Shown here piece by piece: positions 52,456 to 60,748 of a stretch of DNA of 64,000 bases (the first letter of the stretch is position 1; the number at the start of each line of letters is the position of its first letter). A program made the translations under genes and the position numbers. The stretch comes from an uncultured Woeseiaceae bacterium (GTDB lineage: Bacteria; Pseudomonadota; Gammaproteobacteria; Steroidobacterales; Woeseiaceae). Location of the stretch: positions 159,293-223,292 of the forward strand of contig CAMYJB010000003.1 in NCBI GenBank assembly GCA_947258565.1. Direction: 5' to 3'. The notes below the pieces were generated by a model. That model searched no databases and was not told the origin of the DNA. It saw only the letters and a list, made by a program, of their open reading frames with translations.

Positions 52456-53640
52456 ATGCAGGCAAGCCAGGCAGACGCGCGGGCGAGAGAGGCGGCAACG
52501 ACGATCCCCGTCTACGGCCAGCTGCCATTCGTGCCGGTGCGCGCTTCGGGCTGCGAGATCATCACGGGCGATGGCCGGCGCATACTCGATCTCTACGGCG
52601 GGCACGCCGTTGCGGCCCTGGGATACGGCCACCCGCGGCTCGTTGCCGCGGTCCGGCAACAGTCGGAGACCCTGCTGTTTCAGAGCAATGCCGTTGCTCT
52701 GGACGTGCGCGCACGAGCCGCAGAGAAGCTCGTGTCCGTTGCGCCGGCTTCCCTCGAGCGGGTGTTCTTCGTCAACTCGGGCGCCGAGGCGAACGAGAAC
52801 GCCTTGCGCATGGCCTGCGCGGTGACGCAACGCGGCAAGGTGCTTGCGGTCACGCATGGTTTCCATGGCCGCACCGCCGCAGCGGGCGCCGTCACCTGGA
52901 AATCGGACAGGTGGTACGGCTTTCCGCAGAAACCTTTTGCGGTCGACTTCATTCCACGTAACGACTGTGCCGCGGCCGAGGCGATGATCGGCCCCGATGT
53001 GGCGGCCATTATTGTCGAGCCCGTCCAGGGAGTCGCCGGGGCATTCGACCTGTCGGCCGAGTTCCTGCACGCCCTGAGCAACTCGGCCCGGCAGCACGGT
53101 GCCCTGCTGATCGTCGACGAGGTGCAAAGTGGAATGGGCCGCTGCGGGGACTACTTCGCAATCCAGGCGCACGACATCGAGCCCGACCTGCTGACGAGCG
53201 CGAAGTCCCTGGGAGGCGGCGTTCCCTGCGCTGCCGTCCTCAGCCGCAGCGACATTGCCGAACGTTTCGGCCCGGGCGACCTCGGCACCACCTTCGGCGG
53301 CGGCCCCCTCGCCGCCGCCGCGATCAACGCGGTCATAGACGCCATCGAACACGAGGGCCTGCTGGCCAATGCGCGCGAGCGCGAAGCGCAGATACGCGAT
53401 CGTTGCCTGACGGGCCCGGTCCTGCGCATCCAGGGGAAAGGCCTGTTGCTCGGACTCGTTTGCGACCGGCCCGCTGCCGAGGTGCGCAATGCGCTGCTCG
53501 AACACGACATACTCACCGGCACCAGCGCGGACCCGCATGTTCTGCGCATCCTCGCGCCCCTTGTCATTAACGACGAACACGTAGACCATCTCGCCCGGTC
53601 GCTTGCCGCGGTCCCGGGCGGGAGCACCTGGCACCTGTAA
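52456..53640 (+). CDS. argD: N-acylornithine aminotransferase
   Basis: The 394-residue class III aminotransferase has LYGGHAVAALGYGHP, NSGAEANENALRMA, HGFHGRT, the aspartate of LLIVDEVQSGMGR and the Schiff-base lysine in LLTSAKSLGGGVP. It transfers an amino group from glutamate to the N-acylglutamate semialdehyde. ATG 52456 has GAGGTGG five bases upstream; GTG 52447 is also in frame. Whether the acyl group is acetyl or succinyl cannot be decided from this gene. Confidence 0.92.
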   Translation: MQASQADARAREAATTIPVYGQLPFVPVRASGCEIITGDGRRILDLYGGHAVAALGYGHPRLVAAVRQQSETLLFQSNAVALDVRARAAEKLVSVAPASLERVFFVNSGAEANENALRMACAVTQRGKVLAVTHGFHGRTAAAGAVTWKSDRWYGFPQKPFAVDFIPRNDCAAAEAMIGPDVAAIIVEPVQGVAGAFDLSAEFLHALSNSARQHGALLIVDEVQSGMGRCGDYFAIQAHDIEPDLLTSAKSLGGGVPCAAVLSRSDIAERFGPGDLGTTFGGGPLAAAAINAVIDAIEHEGLLANAREREAQIRDRCLTGPVLRIQGKGLLLGLVCDRPAAEVRNALLEHDILTGTSADPHVLRILAPLVINDEHVDHLARSLAAVPGGSTWHL

Positions 53641-53649
53641 GGAAATCCG

Positions 53650-54657
53650 ATGAAAACGTTTAACGACCTGGCCGAACTCAGCAACGAGGAAATCAGCGCT
53701 TTACTGGAACTCGCCGACCGCCTCGACAAGCAGCCGGAACCGCAGGCGCTGCAGGGCAAGGTGCTGTCGCTCTTGTTCCTGAGCCCTTCGCTGCGAACGC
53801 TGGCGTCGTTCCAGGCCGCCATGACCCGGCTCGGCGGCGGCTCTTTCGTGATCTCCCCCGACATGTCCATCCACGGCCTGGAGACGCGACCCGGCATCGT
53901 CATGGACGGCGAAGCGGCAGAGCACATCAATGAGGCGGTCCCGGTCATTGCGTCCTACGGCGACGCGATCGGCATCCGCGCCTTCGCCGAACGCAAGAAT
54001 CTCGAACACGACATGGCGGAGACGGAATTCAATTCGCTGACCAGCCTGATCGACACGCCGTGGATCAACATGGAATCGGCCATGAACCATCCCTGCCAGA
54101 ATCTTGCCGACTGGAAGACGCTGGATGATCTCGACGTCCCGGCCAACGGCGGCAAGTTCGTGCTGAGCTGGGCATTTCACCCCAAAGCGCTGCCGCTCGC
54201 GGTGCCGGCTTCGACCCTGTACACGGCGGCGCGGCGCGGCATGGACGTGACGGTATTGAGGCCAGAAGGCTTCGAGCTTCCCGACGCCGTGATGCAGCGC
54301 GCGAGAACGGCGGCGGAATCCGCCGGCGGATCCGTGCAGGAGACCGACGACCGCGCTGACGCGATGCAGGATGCACACATCATCTACGCCAAGTCCTGGA
54401 CGTCAACGCGTCACTACGGCGACCGCATGAACGACCAGAAGCTGCGCAACGAACTCGTCGACTGGTGCGTCGACGAGGCGTGGTTCGGCAACGCGCAGGA
54501 CGACTGCCGTTTCATGCATTGCCTGCCGGTCCGTCGCGGCGTCGTGGTCAGCGATGCCGTCCTCGACGGGCCGCGCAGCGTCGTGATCCACGAGGCGCGC
54601 AACCGTATGCTGGCGCAGATGGCCGTCCTGCACCGCATGCTCGGAGGCGGCCAATGA
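53650..54657 (+). CDS. N-acylornithine carbamoyltransferase, succinyl-type features
   Basis: The 335-residue protein belongs to the AOTC/SOTC branch of transcarbamylases: carbamoyl-phosphate loop LSPSLRT, the VMDGEAAEHI loop, MNHPCQNLAD and HCLPVRRG. From memory of the reference proteins, the residue separating acetyl (Glu92, Xanthomonas) from succinyl substrate (Pro90, Bacteroides) is Ala90 here. The lysine that is carboxylated in the acetyl enzyme (Lys302) is valine. WAFHPKALPLAVPAS and RPEGFELP resemble the Bacteroides enzyme. I infer N-succinylornithine as the likelier substrate. It overlaps argB by four bases. Confidence 0.88.
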   Translation: MKTFNDLAELSNEEISALLELADRLDKQPEPQALQGKVLSLLFLSPSLRTLASFQAAMTRLGGGSFVISPDMSIHGLETRPGIVMDGEAAEHINEAVPVIASYGDAIGIRAFAERKNLEHDMAETEFNSLTSLIDTPWINMESAMNHPCQNLADWKTLDDLDVPANGGKFVLSWAFHPKALPLAVPASTLYTAARRGMDVTVLRPEGFELPDAVMQRARTAAESAGGSVQETDDRADAMQDAHIIYAKSWTSTRHYGDRMNDQKLRNELVDWCVDEAWFGNAQDDCRFMHCLPVRRGVVVSDAVLDGPRSVVIHEARNRMLAQMAVLHRMLGGGQ

Positions 54658-55586
54658 CCTCCAAACGCGAACTCGCGATTGTCGTATCGGCGCTCAAGCA
54701 TGCAGCGCCCTATATCCGGCTTTTCAAGGGCAAAGTCTTCGTGCTGAAGGCGGGCGGCGAGATATTTGCGGACAAGGCGGCGACCAAAGCGCTCATGGAG
54801 CAGGTGGGTATTCTCCACCAGGTCGGTATCCGCGTGGTGCTGATCCATGGGGGCGGCCCGCAATCCACGCAACTCGCAACGGCGCTGGGCGTCGACACGA
54901 CCTTCGTCGACGGCCGCCGCGTCACCGACGGCGCGTCGCTCGACGTCGCGACGATGGTGCTGAACGGCCAGATCAATACGCGCGTCCTGGCAGCCTGCCG
55001 CGACCTGCAGATCCCGGCGGTCGGTATCAGCGGCGTGGACGCGGGGCTCATTCGCGCGCACAAGCGTCCGCCGGTCGAACGTGCAGGCGAATCGGCCGTC
55101 GATTACGGTTTCGTCGGCGACATCGATTCCGTCGACGCGGACATCCTCCGGAAGCAACTCGACAACGGCCTCATGCCGGTCGTAAGCCCGTTGTCCTGCG
55201 ACGAGTCCGGCACGCTGCTCAATATCAACGCGGATACCGTCGCCGCAGCCATCGCCGCGGAACTCGATGCCGAGAAACTGATCCTGCTGACGGGCGCGCC
55301 CGGGGTCCTCGAGGATGCTTCCGATCCGAATTCGCTGATCAGCTACATCGACCGCGCGCAGCTCGACAGGCTCCGCGACTACGGCAAGCTCGCGGACGGC
55401 ATGTTGCCCAAGGCCGCCGCTATCGACGCGGCACTCGCGAACGGCGTCCGGCGCGTCCACGTGATTTCCTACAACTTCCCGGACAGCCTGTTGCTGGAAG
55501 TATTCACCAATGAAGGCACGGGTACGCTGGTCGTCAACGACATCGGCGCCCTGACGCCCGCCGAACAGGCCGGTGGCGCATCATGA
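54654..55586 (+). CDS. argB: N-acylglutamate kinase
   Basis: The 310-residue amino-acid-kinase protein has VFVLKAGGEIFADKAATKAL, VVLIHGGGPQST, LDVATMVLNGQIN, LNINADTVAAAIA and a C-terminal GMLPKAAAIDAAL. It phosphorylates N-acetyl- or N-succinyl-glutamate. It lacks the C-terminal GNAT domain of the Xanthomonas bifunctional synthase/kinase, so the first step of the pathway is not supplied by this gene. It is coupled to both neighbours by ATGA overlaps. Confidence 0.93.
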   Translation: MTSKRELAIVVSALKHAAPYIRLFKGKVFVLKAGGEIFADKAATKALMEQVGILHQVGIRVVLIHGGGPQSTQLATALGVDTTFVDGRRVTDGASLDVATMVLNGQINTRVLAACRDLQIPAVGISGVDAGLIRAHKRPPVERAGESAVDYGFVGDIDSVDADILRKQLDNGLMPVVSPLSCDESGTLLNINADTVAAAIAAELDAEKLILLTGAPGVLEDASDPNSLISYIDRAQLDRLRDYGKLADGMLPKAAAIDAALANGVRRVHVISYNFPDSLLLEVFTNEGTGTLVVNDIGALTPAEQAGGAS

Positions 55587-56770
55587 CGCGCCTCTGGGAC
55601 AAGGGCCTGCCGCTCAGCGAACGGGTCCTGCGCTACACGGCGGGAGAAGATCACCGGCTGGATGCTCGCCTGGTGCCCTACGACGTTCGCGGTTCCATCG
55701 CACACGCGGAGATGCTCGCGGCAACCGGCCTCATCAGCGACGCAGACGCAAGCGCCATCCGCGATGGCCTCAAGGATCTCGAGGCATCGTTCGAGGCGGG
55801 AGACTGGAGCATCACGTTGCAGGACGAAGACGTCCACACGGCACTCGAGACCAGGCTAACCCGGGCGATCGGCGACGCCGGCGCGCGCCTGCATCTCGGC
55901 CGGTCCCGCAACGACCAGGTGCTCACTGCGCTGCGACTCTACCTGCTCGACGCGGCCGACGACCTCGTGACACGGGTCGACGGCTTGCGTGAGTCCGTAG
56001 CCAGGCTCGCGGACCGGCAGGGTGATATCCCGCTGCCCGGCTACACGCACATGCAGCAGGCCATGCCGTCCTCGGTCGCGTTGTGGTGCGGCGGCTTCGA
56101 CGAGGCATTTGCCGACGCTCGCGACGGCATCGGGTCGGCGAAACGGCGCATGGACAAGAACCCGCTCGGGTCCGCGGCGGGGTACGGCACGCCGGGCCTG
56201 CCGCTCGATCGCGAGATGACGACGGCATCGCTGGGTTTCGCGGCGACACAGACGCCGGTGACGGCCGCCCAGCTGTCGCGCGGCAAGGCGGAAAGCGGCC
56301 TGCTGTTCGAGATCACCCTGCTGCTGCAGGACGTGGGACGCATGGCGGCCGACCTGCTCATCTTCTACATGCAGGAATTCGGCTACGTCGCGCTGGCTGC
56401 CGACGTAACCACGGGCTCGTCGATCATGCCGCAGAAACGCAATCCCGACGTGCTCGAGTTGCTGCGCGGCGCCTCCGCAACCGCCCAGGGCTGTCTCGAC
56501 GAGTCGCTGATGATCACCGCCAAGCTGCCGTCGGGCTACCACCGCGACCTGCAGCGCCTCAAGAGCCCCTTGTTTCGTGGCATCGACCTCGCGGTCGACA
56601 GCGTCGACATCCTGGCGCACGTGCTCGACGGCATCGCGTTCGTTCCCGGCCGCGTCCGGCTCGACGACGGCGTCTACGCGACGGAAGAGGCCTACCGGCT
56701 CGTCCGGGAGGAAGGCATCCCGTTCCGCGAGGCGTACCGGCAGGTAGCGAAGCGGTATGCCGCACGCTGA
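55583..56770 (+). CDS. argH: Argininosuccinate lyase (short form)
   Basis: The 395-residue fumarase/aspartase-superfamily protein has DEDVHTALETRL, LGRSRNDQVLTALRLYL, PGYTHMQQAMPSS and the signature loop TTGSSIMPQKRNPD. It releases arginine and fumarate. It is about 50 residues shorter than typical ArgH (around 440-460), ending soon after VREEGIPFREAYRQV, so the small C-terminal domain is reduced. The active-site segments are intact. It is the last gene of the arginine operon. Confidence 0.92.
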   Translation: MTRLWDKGLPLSERVLRYTAGEDHRLDARLVPYDVRGSIAHAEMLAATGLISDADASAIRDGLKDLEASFEAGDWSITLQDEDVHTALETRLTRAIGDAGARLHLGRSRNDQVLTALRLYLLDAADDLVTRVDGLRESVARLADRQGDIPLPGYTHMQQAMPSSVALWCGGFDEAFADARDGIGSAKRRMDKNPLGSAAGYGTPGLPLDREMTTASLGFAATQTPVTAAQLSRGKAESGLLFEITLLLQDVGRMAADLLIFYMQEFGYVALAADVTTGSSIMPQKRNPDVLELLRGASATAQGCLDESLMITAKLPSGYHRDLQRLKSPLFRGIDLAVDSVDILAHVLDGIAFVPGRVRLDDGVYATEEAYRLVREEGIPFREAYRQVAKRYAAR

Positions 56771-56811
56771 GGGCGCTCTATAATCGGCGTTCACTTCCGG
56801 GGGCACTGATA

Positions 56812-56985
56812 ATGATTCGACTCATCCTGTTACTCGCTGCGCTTTCCTGTTTCTCCCTGTTCGGCTGCGGCCAGTCGGGCCCGCTCTACCTGCCCGGGGA
56901 CCCGAGCGAGATCCGCGATGCGCCGCGACCCGCCGATAACGCGGACGAGGAAGAGGACGAAGACGACGGCGACGGCGAGCGCTGA
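56812..56985 (+). CDS. lptM: LptM-type small lipoprotein
   Basis: The 57-residue protein has a lipoprotein signal peptide with lipobox LFGC and, directly after the cysteine, GQSGPLYLPGD. This matches the conserved CG-x-x-GPLY-x-P motif of LptM (YifL), which assists disulfide maturation of the LptDE LPS translocon. The tail is strongly acidic (EEEDEDDGDGE). It lies 41 bases after argH and 15 before polA. Confidence 0.88.
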   Translation: MIRLILLLAALSCFSLFGCGQSGPLYLPGDPSEIRDAPRPADNADEEEDEDDGDGER

Positions 56986-57000
56986 ACCGGGTAGTCCCGC

Positions 57001-59694
57001 ATGGCCGATGCCGACCTCGTCCTGATCGACGGCTCGTCGTATCTCTACCGCGCGTACCACGCGCTGCCGAAGCTCAGTAACTCGGCTGGCGAACCGACGG
57101 GCGCGCTCCACGGCGTGCTCAGCATGATCAACAAACTCGTGCGCGAGCAGCCCGCCGATCATATCGCCGTGGTCTTCGACGCGCCGGGCAAGACGTTCCG
57201 TGACGAGATGTACGCAGAGTACAAGGCCAACCGCCCGCCGATGCCCGACGACCTGCGCGAGCAGGTCGAGCCGCTGATCGACGCGGTCCGGGCGATGGGC
57301 CTCCCCCTGCTGCGGGTCGAAGGTGTCGAGGCCGACGACGTCATCGGCACACTGTGCCGCCGGAGCGCCGAGCAGGGACTGAATGTCCTCGTGTCGACCG
57401 TCGACAAGGACATGGCGCAGCTCGTGAGCGACCAGGTCACACTCGTCAACACGATGACCGGGCAGGTGCTGGACCGCGACGGCGTCAAGAAAAAATTCGA
57501 CGTATTCCCCGAGCAGATCATCGACTACCTGGCTCTCGTCGGCGACGCGTCGGACAACATCCCCGGGGTGCCGCGGGTCGGCGCGAAGACGGCCGCGAAA
57601 TGGCTCAACCAATACCCCACCGCCGACGACATCATCGAGAACGCCGGCGATATCGGCGGCAAAGTCGGCGAGAGCCTGCGCGAGAACGTCGAACAGCTGC
57701 AGCTGTCGCGGGACCTTGCAACCATCCGCCAGGATCTCGACCTGGACACGGGGTTCGGCGACCTCACGCCGGGCGAGGCCGACAGCGAGGCGCTGCGCGA
57801 GATTTACGGCCGCTTCGAGCTGCGGCAACTACTCAGGCAACTCGAGGGAGACAGTGGCGAATCGTCTGCAGCCGAGGTCGAGGCAGAGGGTGACTACGAG
57901 ACGATTCTCGACTGGTCGGCCTTCGACCACTGGCACAAGGTCATCGGGAATGCCAGGCTCGTGGCATTCGACACCGAGACAACGAGTCTCGACTACATGG
58001 AGGCGGAACTCGTCGGCATCTCGCTGTCCGTCGAGAAAGCCAAGGCCGCCTACATCCCGGTGGCACACGACTACCCGGGCGCTCCGGAGCAACTGCCGCG
58101 CGACGCGGTGCTGGAGAAGCTCAGGCCCTGGCTCGAGGATGCGACGAAGAAAAAGGTCGGCCACCATCTCAAGTACGACGCCCATATCCTCGCGCGCTAC
58201 GGCATCGCTCTCGAGGGCATGGCGTTCGACTCGATGCTGGAGTCCTATGTACTGAACAGCGTCGCAACCCGCCACGACATGGACTCCACGGCGCGGCATT
58301 ACCTCGGCCGCGAGACGATCCATTACGAGGACGTTGCCGGCAAGGGCGCGAAGCAGCTCACTTTCAACCAGATCGACCTCGAGACGGCGGCGCCCTATGC
58401 GGCGGAAGATGCCGATATCACGATGCAGCTGCACGAGAAACTCTGGTCCGAGCTCGGCAGGATCGAATCGCTCAAGATGGTCTACACGGACATCGAACAG
58501 CCGCTCGTTCCGGTGTTGCTCGCAATGGAAGAGACCGGCGTGCTTATCGACAAACGGATGCTCGCCGACCAGAGTCACGAGCTGACCAAACGCATGGCGG
58601 AACTCGAGAAGCAGGCGCACGGACTGGCCGGCGGGCCGTTCAACCTGGGCTCGCCCAAGCAGCTGCAGCAGATCCTGTTCGAGCAACAGGAACTGCCGGT
58701 CATCCGCAAGACGCCGAAGGGCCAGCCATCGACCGCCGAAGACGTGCTCGCCGAACTTGCCAGCGACTACGAGTTGCCGCGCGTGATCATCGACTACCGC
58801 GGCGTAAGCAAACTCAAAAGCACCTACACGGACAAGTTGCCGCTGCAGATTTCCGCGAGCACGGGTCGCGTGCACACCTCGTATCACCAGGCGGTCGCAG
58901 CGACCGGACGCCTGTCGTCGACCGATCCCAACCTGCAGAACATCCCTGTCCGAACCCCGGAAGGCCGACGCATCCGGCAGGCGTTCGTGGCACCAGAAGG
59001 GCACGTACTGCTCGCCGCGGATTACTCGCAAATAGAGCTGCGCATCATGGCCCATCTTTCCGGCGACGAAGGCCTGCAGTCGGCCTTTGCCGCCGAGCAG
59101 GACATCCACCGCGCGACCGCGGCGGAAGTGTTCGAAACGGAATTCGACGACGTAAGCGACGATCAGCGGCGATCGGCGAAGGCCGTCAACTTCGGCCTGA
59201 TGTACGGCATGTCGGCCTTCGGGCTCGCGAAGCAGCTGAACGTCCCGAGGGGTGAGGCGCAGGAATACATCGACCTGTATTTCGCCCGTTACCCGGGCGT
59301 GAAGGCATTCATGGACGACATCCGCGCCAGGGCGAAACAGCAGGGTTTCGTCGAGACGGTATTCGGGCGGCGCCTGTACCTGCCCGAGATCAATGCGCGC
59401 AACCAGCAGCGGCGCCAGTACGCGGAGCGCACGGCGATAAACGCGCCGATGCAGGGCACCGCCGCGGACATCATCAAACGCGCGATGATTACCGTGCAGG
59501 ACTGGCTGCTGTCATCGACGCCGGGCGCACGCATGATCATGCAGGTCCATGACGAACTCGTGTTCGAAGTCGAGGACGACGCCGTCGATACGGTGCGCGA
59601 CAAGGTCGTCGCGCTCATGGAGGGCGCCGCCGATCTCGACGTCGCCCTTAAAGTCGACGCCGGCGTCGGCAGCAACTGGGACGAGGCGCACTGA
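57001..59694 (+). CDS. polA: DNA polymerase I
   Basis: The 897-residue protein is full length. Residues 1 to about 290 are the 5'-3' exonuclease (LIDGSSYLYRAYHALP, STVDKDMAQLV, GDASDNIPGVPRVGAKTA). Residues about 305-490 form the proofreading exonuclease (AFDTETTSLDY, AAEDADITMQL). The rest is the polymerase domain with LLAADYSQIELRIMAHLSGD, RRSAKAVNFGLMYGMSAFGL and the QVHDELVFEV motif. It removes primers and fills repair gaps. The downstream spacer carries a predicted small RNA. Confidence 0.97.
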   Translation: MADADLVLIDGSSYLYRAYHALPKLSNSAGEPTGALHGVLSMINKLVREQPADHIAVVFDAPGKTFRDEMYAEYKANRPPMPDDLREQVEPLIDAVRAMGLPLLRVEGVEADDVIGTLCRRSAEQGLNVLVSTVDKDMAQLVSDQVTLVNTMTGQVLDRDGVKKKFDVFPEQIIDYLALVGDASDNIPGVPRVGAKTAAKWLNQYPTADDIIENAGDIGGKVGESLRENVEQLQLSRDLATIRQDLDLDTGFGDLTPGEADSEALREIYGRFELRQLLRQLEGDSGESSAAEVEAEGDYETILDWSAFDHWHKVIGNARLVAFDTETTSLDYMEAELVGISLSVEKAKAAYIPVAHDYPGAPEQLPRDAVLEKLRPWLEDATKKKVGHHLKYDAHILARYGIALEGMAFDSMLESYVLNSVATRHDMDSTARHYLGRETIHYEDVAGKGAKQLTFNQIDLETAAPYAAEDADITMQLHEKLWSELGRIESLKMVYTDIEQPLVPVLLAMEETGVLIDKRMLADQSHELTKRMAELEKQAHGLAGGPFNLGSPKQLQQILFEQQELPVIRKTPKGQPSTAEDVLAELASDYELPRVIIDYRGVSKLKSTYTDKLPLQISASTGRVHTSYHQAVAATGRLSSTDPNLQNIPVRTPEGRRIRQAFVAPEGHVLLAADYSQIELRIMAHLSGDEGLQSAFAAEQDIHRATAAEVFETEFDDVSDDQRRSAKAVNFGLMYGMSAFGLAKQLNVPRGEAQEYIDLYFARYPGVKAFMDDIRARAKQQGFVETVFGRRLYLPEINARNQQRRQYAERTAINAPMQGTAADIIKRAMITVQDWLLSSTPGARMIMQVHDELVFEVEDDAVDTVRDKVVALMEGAADLDVALKVDAGVGSNWDEAH

Positions 59695-59769
59695 CCCCAC
59701 AGCGGGGCGGGCATCAAGACTCGGTCTAAACTATTTTTAGTTGTTTTTCAGAGAATTACGAGCGGCAAG

Positions 59770-59796
59770 GAACTAATAATTACCGGCACACTCTAA
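59770..59796 (+). promoter_or_regulatory. Sigma-E/AlgU-like promoter of the small RNA
   Basis: GAACTA-N16-TCTAA (with a G before, GGAACTA) matches the RpoE/AlgU consensus GAACTT-N16-TCTGA at nine of eleven positions with exact spacing. It places transcription start about seven bases downstream, just where the first predicted hairpin begins. No comparable sigma-70 promoter is visible. Confidence 0.6.
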
Positions 59797-59802
59797 ATTC
59801 AG

Positions 59803-59909
59803 GAGTGCGTAAGTACTCGCCTGTTTACCTCCCTAGACAGGCGTGCAACACGGTAACCCCAAGCCTGTTGCTTCTTCTTGCCCCGGATATCATTCCGGGG
59901 CTTTTTTTT
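59803..59909 (+). ncRNA. Structured small RNA between polA and engB (ErsA/Spot 42 locus)
   Basis: About 107 nt form four consecutive hairpins: GAGTGC-GTAA-GTACTC with a GNRA loop (59803-59818); CGCCTGT/ACAGGCG with the loop TTACCTCCCTAG (59818-59843); GCAACA/TGTTGC with a loop containing ACCCCA (59845-59871); and an intrinsic terminator. The loops expose CCTCCC and CCCC, complementary to Shine-Dalgarno sequences, like the C-rich loops of Xanthomonas sX13. The polA-engB position is that of Spot 42 in enterics and ErsA in Pseudomonas. The sigma-E-like promoter also parallels ErsA, which depends on AlgU. Confidence 0.78.
59880..59909 (+). terminator. Rho-independent terminator of the small RNA
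   Basis: An 8-bp perfect stem GCCCCGGA / TCCGGGGC with loop TATCAT is followed by eight T. It ends the predicted small RNA and prevents read-through from polA into the antisense side of engB. Confidence 0.94.
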
Positions 59910-59935
59910 GTGCCTCGGCGGGCGGCGCCGATCCG

Positions 59936-60014
59936 CAGGCGACCGGGGTGTTTTTCGACCGAAGTAAAGCGCAGCGAAGCGAGCCATGAGGGAGAAAAAT
60001 TCCCCGGTCGCCTG
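59936..60014. repeat. Long inverted repeat downstream of engB
   Basis: Perfect 13-bp arms CAGGCGACCGGGG / CCCCGGTCGCCTG extend, with a two-base mismatch, into TTTTT/AAAAA, and enclose about 40 bases that include GCGCAGCGAAGCGAGC. It ends four bases from the engB stop codon. On the minus strand it could act as a transcript-end hairpin for engB, facing the small RNA terminator. Confidence 0.7.
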
Positions 60015-60017
60015 TGA

Positions 60018-60608
60018 TTAGCTATGCGCGGCCAGGAAACGCTCCAGCACCTCGCGCGCCTCCTGCTCGCCCTGGCGTTTCAGCGCCGAGAACTGCTGCG
60101 CCGTCGCGCGGTCGCCGAGTTCTTTCCTCACCTCGAGCACCGCCGCGGCGGCCTGGCCCTTTTTGAGTTTGTCCGCCTTGGTCAACAGAATGTGGATCGG
60201 GAGCCCGACCGATTCCGCGAATGCGATCATCTGACGGTCGTAATCCCTGAGTCTGCGGCGGATATCGACGATCAGGATCAAGCCCGCAAGGCTATGCCGT
60301 GATTCGAAATACTCCGCCAGCAACTCCCCCCAGTGGCGGCGCGTCGAATCCGACACCCGCGCGAAACCATAGCCCGGCAGGTCGACGAGCCGCTGGCCGT
60401 CGCGCAGCTCGAAGAAATTGACCAGCTGCGTGCGCCCCGGCGTCTTGCTGGTCCGGGCGAACTGGCGCCGGTTCACGATCACGTTGATCGCGCTCGACTT
60501 GCCGGCGTTCGACCGGCCCGCGACGGCGACCTCGGTTCCGGTGTCCGCCACGAACTGGCTGCGAGCGTTGGCACTCTTCAGGAATCGGGCATCCGGGTAC
60601 TGCGACAT
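60018..60608 (-). CDS. engB: Ribosome biogenesis GTPase EngB (YihA/YsxC)
   Basis: The 196-residue protein has the TRAFAC GTPase motifs G1 GRSNAGKSSAIN, G3 DLPGYGFA, G4 LTKADK, and the KTPGRTQLVNFF switch segment typical of EngB. It assists 50S subunit assembly and is usually essential. It converges on polA across the small RNA, as in Pseudomonas, and diverges from cytochrome c4. Confidence 0.96.
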   Translation of the reverse strand: MSQYPDARFLKSANARSQFVADTGTEVAVAGRSNAGKSSAINVIVNRRQFARTSKTPGRTQLVNFFELRDGQRLVDLPGYGFARVSDSTRRHWGELLAEYFESRHSLAGLILIVDIRRRLRDYDRQMIAFAESVGLPIHILLTKADKLKKGQAAAAVLEVRKELGDRATAQQFSALKRQGEQEAREVLERFLAAHS

Positions 60609-60630
60609 GGGGGTATGACCACTGGTTTCC

Positions 60631-60691
60631 GTGTATAATTCTGGGCCGCAGAATTCATGGTCCCCCGGCCAGGCGGGCCCAAATTATACAC
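60631..60691. promoter_or_regulatory. Inverted repeat with two facing TATAAT elements between engB and cytochrome c4
   Basis: GTGTATAATT-c-TGGGCC (60631-60647) and GGCCCAAATTATACAC (60676-60691) are inverted copies, differing by one bulged C. Each arm holds a perfect TATAAT: the left one reads toward cytochrome c4, the right one toward engB. If both are -10 elements, the two 5' leaders overlap by about 30 bases. Neither has a convincing -35. Confidence 0.55.
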
Positions 60692-60748
60692 ACGTCAAGA
60701 ATGACAACGATGGCACCGGCCACCGTGAAGAAGTAACGGTTACATAAC

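Noticed and set aside
59805..60017. 70-codon frame across the small RNA and the inverted repeat
   Set aside because: It runs through a strong terminator hairpin and its T run. The structure and promoter support a non-coding RNA instead.
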